A stretch of DNA of 64,000 nucleotides from Pseudomonas brassicacearum subsp. brassicacearum (GTDB lineage Bacteria > Pseudomonadota > Gammaproteobacteria > Pseudomonadales > Pseudomonadaceae), in assembly GCF_008801605.1 (NCBI RefSeq), contig NZ_VZPJ01000013.1, positions 93,205 through 157,204 on the forward strand, given 5' to 3'. The position numbers and the translations under genes are program-made. Under the pieces are notes generated by a model. It saw only the letters and a program-made list of their open reading frames with translations. It did no database searches and was not told the origin of the DNA. This document shows positions 27,225 to 36,209 of this stretch, piece by piece (position 1 is the stretch's first letter; each line of letters opens with the position of its first letter).

Positions 27225-28199
27225 ATGGTGAGCCTCTGGCAAAAACTGCAGGCCAAGTTGTTGCGCGCCTTCGCCAAGAGAATGAAGGCGAAGTTTACCT
27301 ACGACGCAGCGTTGTTTGCGCTGCGCACAGTTGTCGAGCAAACCATCCCGACCCCTTGGGGGCCTGCGCGGGCGCTGTTTTACTGGCCCCATTCGCAGTC
27401 CTCGGCGAAGCTGCCGGTGTACCTGAATTTCCATGGCGGTGGCTTTGTCGCCGGGACGCCCGAACACGACGACAGCTATTGCCGTCGACTGGCCCATAAC
27501 CTGAACTGCCTGGTGGTCAATCTGGACTATGTGCTGGCGCCAGAGCACGCCTTCCCCGCAGGCCCGCGGCAGTGCTTCGCGGTGCTCGAATGGCTGGCCA
27601 GCGAAGCCGAAACGCTGGGCATCGATCCTCAGCGTTTCGCAGTTGGCGGCCATAGCGCCGGCGGCAATCTGGCCGCCGCCGTGGCGGGGCTGGCGCGAGG
27701 GCATCAAGCGTTGAAGGTGGTGCATCAGTTGATCGACTATGCGGCGTTGGATCTGCACCAGGACCCTGCCTTGAAGACGTCCACCAGTGCCCGGCCGCTG
27801 CTCAATGCCGGTCTGATGCGCTTCTTCAACAGCTGCTACCTGAGCGATCCGGCACAAGCTCGCGATCCGTTGGCCTCACCCCTGTTGGCGCCGGTCGAGG
27901 CGCTGGCGGGGATGCCGGCTGCCACGGTGATCACGGCGCAATACGATATCCTGCGTGCCGAAGGCGAGGCCTACGCCGAGAAGTTGCGCCAGGCCGGCGT
28001 GCCGGTGCGCCAGCGAATGTTTGAAGGCTGCGACCATATGTTCACCCACCTGGGGCCGGACGAATCGGCCGAGGAGGCCTGGCAGATGATGGAGGACTCT
28101 CTGCGCGAGGCTTTCCAGACCGTGGACATGGCGGACGCCGACGTTCGTGCTCGACACGACTATGGCAGTCTCCACACAATCTCCACAATCGCTCCATAA
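27225..28199 (+). CDS. alpha/beta hydrolase, hormone-sensitive-lipase (family IV) esterase
   Basis: 324 residues. The oxyanion motif HGGGF and the nucleophile motif GHSAGGN place it in family IV esterases; AQYDILRAEGE and GCDHMF supply the Asp and His. It hydrolyses short-chain carboxyl esters in the family. The start is ATG 27225 (GGGAG seven bases upstream); ATG 27219 is too close. The preceding 165 bases are unusually AT-rich. The gene sits between creC and creD, which from memory are adjacent in P. aeruginosa, so it may be an insertion. Confidence 0.85.
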   Translation: MVSLWQKLQAKLLRAFAKRMKAKFTYDAALFALRTVVEQTIPTPWGPARALFYWPHSQSSAKLPVYLNFHGGGFVAGTPEHDDSYCRRLAHNLNCLVVNLDYVLAPEHAFPAGPRQCFAVLEWLASEAETLGIDPQRFAVGGHSAGGNLAAAVAGLARGHQALKVVHQLIDYAALDLHQDPALKTSTSARPLLNAGLMRFFNSCYLSDPAQARDPLASPLLAPVEALAGMPAATVITAQYDILRAEGEAYAEKLRQAGVPVRQRMFEGCDHMFTHLGPDESAEEAWQMMEDSLREAFQTVDMADADVRARHDYGSLHTISTIAP

Positions 28200-28253
28200 G
28201 CCCAACACACAGCCATCCCAGACTCTCCCTCATTCGAACAGGGAGAGCCCCAC

Positions 28254-29627
28254 ATGAACCGCAGTCTCGCCATAAAACTGGGCATGATCGCCCTATTGAT
28301 TCTCTTGTTGATGATCCCGTTGTTGATGATCAACGGGCTCATCGATGAGCGCCAGGAACTGCGTGACGGTGTGCTGCAGGACATCGCCCGCAGCTCCAGC
28401 TACAGCCAGCAATTGATCGGGCCGATGATCGTGGTGCCGTTTCGCAAGAGCGTGAAGGTCTGGAATACCAACGAGAAGACCGGCGTGCGTTTCCTGGAAA
28501 CCGTCGAGCGAGCGGGCGAGTTGTATTTTCTACCGGAGCAGTTTGAGCTCGACGGCCAGGTCCGCACCGAAACCCGGGCCCGGGGCATCTACGAAGCGCG
28601 CTTGTTCCATGCCGATAACCGGATCGATGGTCGCTTCAAGGTGCCTGAGCGCTACGGTGTAGCCGCCAAGGATTTCGCCGATTACCGCTTCGACGAGCCG
28701 TACATGAGTGTCGGCATCAGCGATATTCGCGGCATCGAGAATGCGCTGACCTTGACGCTGAACCAACAGACCGTCGACTTCCTGCCCGGCTCGCGACTCG
28801 GCTGGCTGGGGCAGGGTGTGCATGTGCCGCTGCCGATGATCACCGCCCAGGGCGGCCCTGAGCTGACCTTCGGTTTTGACCTGCGTCTGCAAGGCACTGG
28901 CGAGTTCCAGATTCTGCCAGTGGGTAAATCCACCAAGGTGCACCTGTCGGCCGACTGGCCGCATCCGAGCTTCATCGGCAACTACCTGCCCACCAATCGT
29001 GAGATCAATGAGCAGGGTTTCAGTGCCGACTGGCAGACGTCGTTTTTCTCCACCAACCTTCTGGAAACCCTGCAAGCCTGCGAACCGAGCGATAGTTGTG
29101 AAGCGTTCCGCAGTCGGGCCTTCGGGGTGAGCTTCATCGACCCGGTGGACCAGTACCTCAAGAGCGACCGGGCGATCAAATATGCGCTGCTGTTTGTCGC
29201 CCTGACCTTCGCCGGCTTCTTCCTCTTCGAGGTACTCAAGAGCCTGGCGGTGCACCCGGTCCAATACGCCTTGGTGGGCGTGGCGCTGGCATTCTTTTAC
29301 CTGCTGCTGTTGTCGCTGTCGGAGCACATCGGCTTCACCCTGGCGTACCTGGTGTCGGCCAGCGCCTGTGTATTGCTGATCGGGTTCTATGTCTGCCATG
29401 TGCTGCGCAGCGTGAGCCACGGCCTGGGATTCTCGGCAGGGCTGGCGGGCTTGTACGGTTTGCTCTACGGCCTGTTGAGCGCCGAGGACTACGCGTTGTT
29501 GATGGGCTCGCTGTTGCTGTTCGGCCTGCTGGGCGTGTTCATGGTGCTGACCCGCAAGCTGGACTGGTACGGGGTCGGGGCGAAGCCGGCGGCGGCGATG
29601 AACTTCGATTTGGGAGAGGTGAAATGA
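28254..29627 (+). CDS. creD: inner membrane protein CreD
   Basis: 457 residues. One N-terminal helix, a large periplasmic region of about 290 residues, then about six C-terminal helices: the CreD (cell envelope integrity inner membrane protein) architecture. It is the main target of CreB; its loss alters colicin or beta-lactam tolerance in known species. It starts 54 bases after the esterase, and GGGAGAGCC precedes the ATG. Confidence 0.9.
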   Translation: MNRSLAIKLGMIALLILLLMIPLLMINGLIDERQELRDGVLQDIARSSSYSQQLIGPMIVVPFRKSVKVWNTNEKTGVRFLETVERAGELYFLPEQFELDGQVRTETRARGIYEARLFHADNRIDGRFKVPERYGVAAKDFADYRFDEPYMSVGISDIRGIENALTLTLNQQTVDFLPGSRLGWLGQGVHVPLPMITAQGGPELTFGFDLRLQGTGEFQILPVGKSTKVHLSADWPHPSFIGNYLPTNREINEQGFSADWQTSFFSTNLLETLQACEPSDSCEAFRSRAFGVSFIDPVDQYLKSDRAIKYALLFVALTFAGFFLFEVLKSLAVHPVQYALVGVALAFFYLLLLSLSEHIGFTLAYLVSASACVLLIGFYVCHVLRSVSHGLGFSAGLAGLYGLLYGLLSAEDYALLMGSLLLFGLLGVFMVLTRKLDWYGVGAKPAAAMNFDLGEVK

Positions 29628-29719
29628 GCCGGTCGCTGGGGTTGCGTGAGGACCAGCAGGTGCGGGAGGTGCTGGTGATGCAGATTGCTGGGTTGTTTCC
29701 TTTGGATCCGGTGCGCTGC

Positions 29720-29826
29720 CATCGCGGGCAAGCCTTGCTCCCACAGGTTGAGCGGGTCTATGTGGGAGCTAACCTGCTCCCACAGGTTGAGCGAGGTCTA
29801 TGTGGGAGCAAGGCTTGCCCGCGATG
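29720..29826. repeat. nested REP array after creD
   Basis: Four REP arms: an outer pair CATCGCGGGCAAGC / GCTTGCCCGCGATG and two tandem copies of CTCCCACAGGTTGAGCG-GTC, so an internal duplication of the loop is visible. Confidence 0.9.
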
Positions 29827-29849
29827 AGGCCGGCACAGCCAACGCAAAG

Positions 29850-30479
29850 CTAAACCCTGGGCACCGTCTCAATCATCGAAGGCCGCAGACTGACCTCGGC
29901 AAACCACGCCGCCAGTTGCGGATTGGCCTTGCGCCATTCCAGATCGGGATGGCGCAGGTCCAGGTAGCCCAAGGCGCAGGCCACGCTGATGGAGGCCACG
30001 TCGAAGTGGCAGGCCAGTTCGGCAATCGCTTCGGCTTCGAGCATGCCCAGGGCCCGGCGAATCTTGTCCCGTTGCGCATCGAGCCATTCGTCCCAGTGTT
30101 TTTCCACAGGGCGTAGCGCGGTTTCGTAGCGAATCATTACCGCCGCATCCATGATCCCATCGGCCAGGGAGGCCAGGGTCAGGCGCCGCCAGCGGGCCGC
30201 GCCGTCCCGGGGGATCAGCGGGTTGCCGACGTGCTGGTGATCGAGGTAATCGAGGATGACGCGGCTGTCGTGGATCACCGTTCCGTTGGCCAGGCGCAGG
30301 GCCGGGATCTTGCTCAACGGGTTGTCATCGATCAGCGCCCGGTCCGGCTTGACCGGCGAGAGCTGGCTGAGCTGCAACGCCACGCGGTCCTGCTGGCCGG
30401 TTTCGTGCAGCAGCACCAGGACCTTGCGAACGAAGGGCGAAGCGGGATTGTGGAACAGCGTCATGCTGGGGGTGGACAT
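29850..30479 (-). CDS. glutathione S-transferase family protein
   Basis: 209 residues. The N-terminal thioredoxin-like domain has SPFVRKVLVLLHE and the cis-proline strand KIPAL with VIHDSRVILDYL after it; an all-helical C-terminal domain follows. The substrate is unknown. A GST gene is also next to the fiu genes in P. aeruginosa (from memory). It is separated from the MFS gene by 83 bases on the same strand. Confidence 0.85.
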   Translation of the reverse strand: MSTPSMTLFHNPASPFVRKVLVLLHETGQQDRVALQLSQLSPVKPDRALIDDNPLSKIPALRLANGTVIHDSRVILDYLDHQHVGNPLIPRDGAARWRRLTLASLADGIMDAAVMIRYETALRPVEKHWDEWLDAQRDKIRRALGMLEAEAIAELACHFDVASISVACALGYLDLRHPDLEWRKANPQLAAWFAEVSLRPSMIETVPRV

Positions 30480-30562
30480 GGCAACGTCTCGATCAGTGGG
30501 GCTTGCTGCGCAGCATAGCGCGTTCGTGCGACCGAGCCGAAGGGGCCCGGCCGCAAGGTGCC

Positions 30563-31861
30563 TCAGACGGCCGGTTGCAGTGCTTGCGGCTCGGACGACG
30601 GCGTTGCCGGTTGGTGCTTGAGTTCCCGGGCGACAGTCCAGACGATGAATGCGGCGATGACATCGAAGATTGCCAGCAGCACGAACAGTGGGCTGTAGCC
30701 GATCTTGGTCACCATGACGCCGAACAGCAGCGTGAAGGCGGCGGCGCCCAGGTAACCGAACATCCCGCCCATGCCGGTGGCGGTGGCGACTTCATTCTTG
30801 CCGAACGAATCGGACGTGATGGCGTACAGCGCGCCGGACAGGGTCTGGTGGGCAAAGCCGCCGACGCACAGCAGGGCGATGGCGGTGTAAGGACTGGCGA
30901 CCAGGCCGATGCAGGCTGGGCCGATCATGCAGGACGCACCGAACAGCAGGACCATTTTGCGCGAAGTAAACAGCGACACCTTGCAGTATTTATGGAAGAA
31001 CGGGCTCAGGTAACCGCCCAGCACGCAACCCAGGTCGGCGGCCAGGAACGGCAGCCAGGCGAACATTGCGATCTCCTTGATGTTCATGTGCCGCTCGGTC
31101 ATCAGGTACAGCGGGATCCAGGCGTTGAACGTTTGCCAGGCCGGCTCGGAGAGGATCCGGGCACTGGCGATGGCGTAGAAGTTGCGGCTGGCGATGATGC
31201 GTTTCCAGCTGCCTTTCTTCGGTGTAGGGTCTTGGAAGTGAGCTTCCTGGCCGCTGAGGATGTAATCACGCTCGGTGTCGCCCAGGAGCTTCTGGTCGCG
31301 CGGATGTTTGTAAAGGATCATCCAGAGGAACGTCCAGGCCACGCCCAGACCGCCAACGATCAGGAACGCCAGCTCCCAGCCACTGTTCAGGATCGCCCAG
31401 ACCACGAGCGGCGGAGCCAGCACGGCGCCGATTGAGGAACCGATGTTGAACCAGCCGATGGCCACCGAGCGTTCCTTGGCCGGGAACCATTCGGTAGAGG
31501 TCTTTACCGCAGCCGGCAGCCCGGCGGCTTCGGTCAGGCCCAGCAAACCCCGGAAAAACGCCAGGCCCTGCCAGCCCGATGCCATGGCCGCTGCGGCACA
31601 GGCGATGGACCAGGCGAACGCGAAAATGGCGAAACCCATCTTGGTGCCGATGGCGTCGATGATGTAGCCGGCCACCGGTTGCATCAACGCGTAGCAGATC
31701 TGCCAGGCCACGACGATGTGGGAATACTGCTCGGTGGAGATGTTCATTTCGCTCATCAGGGTGGGAGCGGCCACCGAGAGGGTATTGCGAGCCAGGTAGT
31801 TGACCATCAGGCCGGCCGTGACCAGGCCAACCATCCACCAGCGGATGCCTTTGATTTTCAT
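30563..31861 (-). CDS. MFS transporter, anion:cation symporter family (hexuronate/glucarate type)
   Basis: 432 residues with 12 predicted membrane helices. Sequence such as YLARNTLSVAAPTLMSEM and TEAAGLPAAVKTSTEWFPAKERSVAIG is typical of ExuT/GudP/DgoT-like sugar-acid symporters. Likely imports a hexuronate, aldarate or related acid; no catabolic enzymes for one lie next to it, so the substrate is open. Upstream is a FadR-type operator (31912-31924). Confidence 0.8.
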   Translation of the reverse strand: MKIKGIRWWMVGLVTAGLMVNYLARNTLSVAAPTLMSEMNISTEQYSHIVVAWQICYALMQPVAGYIIDAIGTKMGFAIFAFAWSIACAAAAMASGWQGLAFFRGLLGLTEAAGLPAAVKTSTEWFPAKERSVAIGWFNIGSSIGAVLAPPLVVWAILNSGWELAFLIVGGLGVAWTFLWMILYKHPRDQKLLGDTERDYILSGQEAHFQDPTPKKGSWKRIIASRNFYAIASARILSEPAWQTFNAWIPLYLMTERHMNIKEIAMFAWLPFLAADLGCVLGGYLSPFFHKYCKVSLFTSRKMVLLFGASCMIGPACIGLVASPYTAIALLCVGGFAHQTLSGALYAITSDSFGKNEVATATGMGGMFGYLGAAAFTLLFGVMVTKIGYSPLFVLLAIFDVIAAFIVWTVARELKHQPATPSSEPQALQPAV

Positions 31862-31911
31862 TACTTCACCATCAATTATTTTTGGATTTGGCGTCGCATG
31901 TTGTGTTGTAG

Positions 31912-31924
31912 GTTGTCGTACAAC
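31912..31924. promoter_or_regulatory. GntR/FadR-type operator upstream of the MFS gene
   Basis: GTTGTCGTACAAC contains TTGTCGTACAA, matching the FadR-subfamily pattern TNGTNNNACNA. A degenerate second copy, TTGTCGTATGA, lies at about 32010. This suggests sugar-acid-responsive repression by an unlinked GntR protein. Confidence 0.5.
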
Positions 31925-32065
31925 AGGCGCACTTATAGAGGGTCAAGAATTAATTTGTCAATAAATATGTCAAAGACTGTGCGGTTTGAAACAACCTGGC
32001 GTACTGCGGTTGTCGTATGAGGAGGAGAGAGGGTGCTCACTCTGGCGAGTGAGCGCCCGGATGAC

Positions 32066-32245
32066 TCAGCGGCGTGGGACCAATCCCCACACCGCCAACA
32101 CGGAGGGTATGCCCAACCCCAGCCAACTGACGGCGTCCCACAGACCGTCACCCAGCAATGCGCTGAACAACCCCGCCGCGCTGAGCGCACCGATCATCAG
32201 GGGAATACCAAACACTTTCCAGAAACTCGACTGCCGAGGCCTCAC
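32066..32245 (-). CDS. small membrane protein downstream of the PepSY gene (GTG start)
   Basis: 59 residues, read from GTG at 32243-32245, which overlaps the PepSY stop by four bases (GTGA), so translation is probably coupled. The product is hydrophobic with two helices (FGIPLMIGALSAAGLFSALL and WLGLGIPSVLAVWGLV) and basic ends (RPRQ, PRR). It is an integral membrane protein of unknown function; similar small proteins accompany PepSY proteins in siderophore loci. It would be missed by ATG-only or 60-residue-cutoff gene calling. Confidence 0.7.
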   Translation of the reverse strand: MRPRQSSFWKVFGIPLMIGALSAAGLFSALLGDGLWDAVSWLGLGIPSVLAVWGLVPRR

Positions 32246-33372
32246 GAGGCGACCTCCGTGCCGACGGTTGCCCGCTTGGCCGTTTTACGCCGCACCAGCC
32301 ACAGGTAAACGCCGCTGCCGAGGACGATGATGGTCAGCACATCGAGGGTTGCCCAGAAGATCTGCATCGGCCGGCCACCGTAGTCACCGAAGTGCAGCGG
32401 CAGGGATAGGCTCATGACGTCCATGTACCACGGCCGTTCGGCGACGGCGGTGACGTCCAAAGTGGTGGCATCGATCAGCACGGGCGTGAGCAGGTGCGAG
32501 GTCAGGTGGGTGTCGCCTTTCATGAAGACGCTGTAGTGGTGCTCGCTGGAGAACAGCGTGCCGGGGAAGGCAATGAAACTCGGCTCCATGCCCGGCGCGA
32601 CGTCCTTGGCGATGTCCAGCAGTCGGGTGGCCGGTGCCAGTTGGGTCAGTGGTGGGGCGTTGCGGTAGGGTTCGACCATGGCGCTGAGGCTGTCGTTGCG
32701 CCAGGCGGCGATGATCAGGTCGGCGCACGCGGCGATCACGCCGGTGACGCCCACGGTCAGCGCCCAGACCAGCGTGACCACGCCGATCAGGTTGTGCAGG
32801 TCGAGCCAGCGCAGGCGCGTGGATTTGTCCTGACGCACCGTGGCGAACTTCAAGCGGCGCATGAACGGCAGGTACAGGACCACCCCGGAGACGATGGCGA
32901 TCACGAACAGCAGGCCCATGAACGCCAGCAGCAACTTGCCCGGCAGCCCGGCGAACAGGTCCACGTGCAGGCGCAGCATGACCATCATGAAACCGCCATT
33001 GGCCGAGGGCATTTCCAGGGCCTCGCCGGTACGCCCGTCGAGCATGAAGGTGTGGGACGAGTTGGGTTCGGTGCCCGGTGTCGGCGCCATGATGGTGATG
33101 ACGCCGTTGGGGTCGTCATCGTCCCAGCCAAAATACTGGACCACTTCACCTGGGCGATGGGCCTTGGCTTTTTCCACCAGTTGTTGCAGGTCCAGCGGCG
33201 GTGTGTCGGCCGGCATTTCCCGAAGCTGCGGAGCGTCACCCAGCAGGTGTTCGATTTCATGGTGGAAGATCAACGGCAGCCCGGTGATCGCCAGCATCAG
33301 CAGGAACACCGTGCAGATCAGGCTGGTCCAGGTGTGGACGAAGGACCAGCGGCGGATGGTTTTGCTTTTCAT
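32242..33372 (-). CDS. PepSY-associated membrane protein
   Basis: 376 residues. Four membrane helices: one near residues 14-36, then around 145-170, 190-215 and 335-360, with PepSY-type periplasmic parts between. Family members next to TonB siderophore receptors are thought to reduce or release iron from siderophores at the inner membrane. The start at 33372 begins MKSKTIRRWSFVHTW; the open frame continues upstream through a REP without similarity. Confidence 0.85.
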   Translation of the reverse strand: MKSKTIRRWSFVHTWTSLICTVFLLMLAITGLPLIFHHEIEHLLGDAPQLREMPADTPPLDLQQLVEKAKAHRPGEVVQYFGWDDDDPNGVITIMAPTPGTEPNSSHTFMLDGRTGEALEMPSANGGFMMVMLRLHVDLFAGLPGKLLLAFMGLLFVIAIVSGVVLYLPFMRRLKFATVRQDKSTRLRWLDLHNLIGVVTLVWALTVGVTGVIAACADLIIAAWRNDSLSAMVEPYRNAPPLTQLAPATRLLDIAKDVAPGMEPSFIAFPGTLFSSEHHYSVFMKGDTHLTSHLLTPVLIDATTLDVTAVAERPWYMDVMSLSLPLHFGDYGGRPMQIFWATLDVLTIIVLGSGVYLWLVRRKTAKRATVGTEVAS

Positions 33373-33415
33373 GAGCGATCCGGATGTAAAAGGGCACCTT
33401 GTGGCGAGGGATATC

Positions 33416-33502
33416 TGTGGGAGCAAGGCTTGCCCGCGAAACAGGCGATACGGTCCTTCCGAAACCGAGTCGCCTCCATCGCGGGCAAGCCTTGCTCCCA
33501 CA
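33416..33502. repeat. REP doublet between fiuA and the PepSY gene
   Basis: TGTGGGAGCAAGGCTTGCCC and its inverted copy. It may uncouple PepSY expression from the receptor. Confidence 0.9.
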
Positions 33503-33539
33503 TAGTGCCCGCTAAAGTGGGTATGCAAATGCTAACCGT

Positions 33540-35978
33540 TTACCATTTGTAATTCACGCTGGCGACGACGTTGCGCTGGTCGCCGTAGTAGCAGTAGAAG
33601 CCGTCGCAGGTGGACAGGTAGTCCTTGTTGAAGAGGTTCTTTGCGTCCACCGCCACCGTGACCCCCTTGAGGGTCTTGTTCAGACGGCCCAGGTCGTAAT
33701 GGGCCGAGGCGTCGTACACGGTGTAGGACCCGACATGTCCCCAGTCGGTGTTGGTGGTGTTGCCGTAGGTGTCGCCGACATAACGCACACCGGCGCCGAC
33801 GCCAAAGCCATCCAGCGGGCCGTTATGCCAGGTGTAGTCCGCCCAGGCGGTGGCCTGGTTGCGCGGCACCTGGGCCATGCGCTTACCTTTTTCCGCCGCC
33901 GTGCCCTTGGTGATTTCACTGTCGTTGTAGGTGTAGGAACCGATCAGTTTCAGGTTGTCGGTCACGTCGCCCGAGGCTTCCAGTTCCAGGCCACGCACCT
34001 GGACTTCGCCCACCTGGCGGGTGACGTTGTTTTCGGTGACGGAGTTGTTTTTCTGGGTCAGGTCGAACACCGCAGCGGTCAGCAGGGTCTTGGTGCCGGG
34101 TGGCTGGTACTTGATACCCGCTTCGTATTGTTCGCCTTCGGTGGGTTTGAACGCTTCGGTGCTGTTGACGGTTGAACCTGCCGCTGCCTGGAACGACTGG
34201 GCGAAGGAAATGTAGGGCGTCACACCGTTATCGAAGACATAGCTCAACGCCGCGTTGCCGCTGAATTTCTTGTCGCGCTGGGTGTTGGTGACGTTGTTCT
34301 GGTTGTGGAATTCGGTACCGGTGTGAATCCAGTCCTCACGACCACCGAGGGTCAGGCGCCAGTTGTCCAGGGCGATCTGGTCCTGGACGTATAGGCCGGT
34401 CTGGTTGGTTTTCTGGTTGTAGTCGTACATGGTGAAGTACTGGACATTGGAGAAATCCTGTCCGTAGATCGGGTTGTTGATGTTGCTGGTTGGCACGCCG
34501 GTCGAGCCCCACAACCAGCGCGAATTGCTGTTGGAGCGCTGGTGGTCCAGGCCCAGCAGCAGGGTGTGGCTGAGGGCGCCGGTCTGGAAGTCGGCCTGGA
34601 AGTTGTTGTCCACGGCGAATTGGCTGATGTCTTCGTCGACGACACTGGCACTGCGTTTGACGGTGCCATCGGCGCTCACTGCTTCCTCAGGCCCCGCCGG
34701 CCAGAATTGCCCGCCAGCGGAAATGCCTTGGGTCTCCAGGTCGCTCTTGGTGTAGCGCAGGTTCTGGCGGAACTGCCAGGTGTCGTTCAGGCGATGTTCA
34801 AAGGCATAACCGAGGGCGTAGTAGGTACGGTCGTAGAATTCCCAGTCCGGGTCGCCGAGGTTCTTGTGGTGGGAAATTTTGCCCGCTGGCGAAGAGAGCT
34901 TGGTGCCTTGCAGTGGCAAGAATTGCCCGGTGATGCCGGTGTCGTCGCGGGTGTATTGGGACAGGAAGGTCAGGCGGGTGTCGTCGTTGATGTTCCAGGT
35001 CAGGCTCGGCGCGAGGTTGTAGCGCTTGTCCGGGATGTGATCGACCTGGGAGTTGCTGTCGCGCACGGTACCGCTGACTCGATAGAGGAACTGGCCTTCG
35101 TCATCGACCTTGCCGGTGCTGTCGAAGTTGATCTGCTTGTGTTCGTAGCTGCCGGCCTGCAGCTCGACTTCATTGCTGCTTTCGGCTTGTGGACGACGGC
35201 TGACCATGTCCAGCATGCCGCCAGGGGGTGTCTGGCCGTAGACCGAAGAGGCCGGGCCACGCAGCACGGCAATGCGCTCCAGATTCCAGGGCTCGATTTT
35301 CGGCGTGATGTAGTTGCCCTTGGGCAGCGGCAGGCCATCGAGGAACTGGGTCGGTATGAAACCGCGGACCAACAGCCAGTCGTTGCGCGAGTCCGAGCCG
35401 TAGCCGCTGCTCTGCACACCGGCGGTGTAGCGCAGGGCGTCATTGAGGTTGAGGACCGAACGGTCTTCCATCTGTTGGCGCGTGACCACGGAGACTGAAC
35501 GCGGCAGTTCGACAATCGGCGTATCGGTCTTGGTCCCGGCGGCGGTGCGGGTGGCGACGTAGCCCTCGGTCGGGCCCCACGCGGTTTCACTGAGGCCGGC
35601 CCCGATCACACTGGTTTCCGGCAAGGCCATGACGCCTTCAGGCACAGCCATCAGGCTGTAGGTGCCGGCGCTGCTTTGTTCCAGTTGCAGGCCGGTACCG
35701 CGCAAGGCTTCGCGCAATGCGCCCGTGGCATCGAACTGGCCCTGGACCGGGGCCGAGGTCTTGCCCGAGGCCAGGGACGGATTCAGGCTCAGGGCGAGAC
35801 CGGCCTGGCCGGCGATCTGGTTCAAGGTGCTGGCCAGTGGCGCGGCGGGCAGGTTGTAGGTGCGCACGCTCGAGGTCTGTTCGGCAGCCAATAGCGGGCC
35901 GCTGGCGAAGGGAGTGGCGAAGGCAATGGCGATGGCCAACAGGCTGGGGCGCAACAGGGTGTCTAGCGGGCGGGACAT
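33540..35978 (-). CDS. fiuA: TonB-dependent hydroxamate siderophore receptor with signalling domain, FiuA-like
   Basis: 812 residues. A signal peptide (to about AEQ) is followed by an STN signalling domain (about 40-120, LPAAPLASTLNQIAGQAGLALS), the plug domain (about 145-260, PRSVSVVTRQQMEDR, VLRGPASSVYGQTPPGG) and a 22-strand barrel ending in aromatic W. The last strand region has STCDGFYCYYGDQR, a cysteine pair as in ferrichrome/ferrioxamine receptors FhuA, FoxA and FiuA. The signalling domain and the fecI/fecR-type genes upstream make this a cell-surface signalling system. Choice of FiuA rests on sequence type and on cre-fiu proximity in P. aeruginosa. Confidence 0.8.
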   Translation of the reverse strand: MSRPLDTLLRPSLLAIAIAFATPFASGPLLAAEQTSSVRTYNLPAAPLASTLNQIAGQAGLALSLNPSLASGKTSAPVQGQFDATGALREALRGTGLQLEQSSAGTYSLMAVPEGVMALPETSVIGAGLSETAWGPTEGYVATRTAAGTKTDTPIVELPRSVSVVTRQQMEDRSVLNLNDALRYTAGVQSSGYGSDSRNDWLLVRGFIPTQFLDGLPLPKGNYITPKIEPWNLERIAVLRGPASSVYGQTPPGGMLDMVSRRPQAESSNEVELQAGSYEHKQINFDSTGKVDDEGQFLYRVSGTVRDSNSQVDHIPDKRYNLAPSLTWNINDDTRLTFLSQYTRDDTGITGQFLPLQGTKLSSPAGKISHHKNLGDPDWEFYDRTYYALGYAFEHRLNDTWQFRQNLRYTKSDLETQGISAGGQFWPAGPEEAVSADGTVKRSASVVDEDISQFAVDNNFQADFQTGALSHTLLLGLDHQRSNSNSRWLWGSTGVPTSNINNPIYGQDFSNVQYFTMYDYNQKTNQTGLYVQDQIALDNWRLTLGGREDWIHTGTEFHNQNNVTNTQRDKKFSGNAALSYVFDNGVTPYISFAQSFQAAAGSTVNSTEAFKPTEGEQYEAGIKYQPPGTKTLLTAAVFDLTQKNNSVTENNVTRQVGEVQVRGLELEASGDVTDNLKLIGSYTYNDSEITKGTAAEKGKRMAQVPRNQATAWADYTWHNGPLDGFGVGAGVRYVGDTYGNTTNTDWGHVGSYTVYDASAHYDLGRLNKTLKGVTVAVDAKNLFNKDYLSTCDGFYCYYGDQRNVVASVNYKW

Positions 35979-36109
35979 ACGGCGGCTCCTGAATGGAAAT
36001 ATTTCTCAATTGCCTGGGTGCCGGATGAAAATTGAAAAGTGATAGGGTTGGATGAAAATAATTTAGATTCGCTTTGCTGGTGGTGGCTTTGTGGTGGGGC
36101 GAATGGCCT

Positions 36110-36185
36110 CATCGCGAGCTGGCTCGCTCCCACAGGATGACTCGTGGGCAACCCGATCAATGTGGGGGCGAGCTTGCTCGCGATG
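36110..36185. repeat. REP doublet between fiuR and fiuA
   Basis: CATCGCGAGCTGGCTCGCTC (slightly decayed) with an inverted copy ending GAGCTTGCTCGCGATG. Confidence 0.9.
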
Positions 36186-36209
36186 AGGCCATCACTGACA
36201 CAAAGTCCT

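Noticed and set aside
28200..28253. cre tag (TTCAC-N6-TTCAC) upstream of creD
   Set aside because: Searched in the creD gap and before the esterase; not present.
29624..29827. A 67-codon frame overlapping the creD stop by ATGA
   Set aside because: Most of it translates the REP array (repeats of LLPQVER), so the coupling-like overlap is probably chance.
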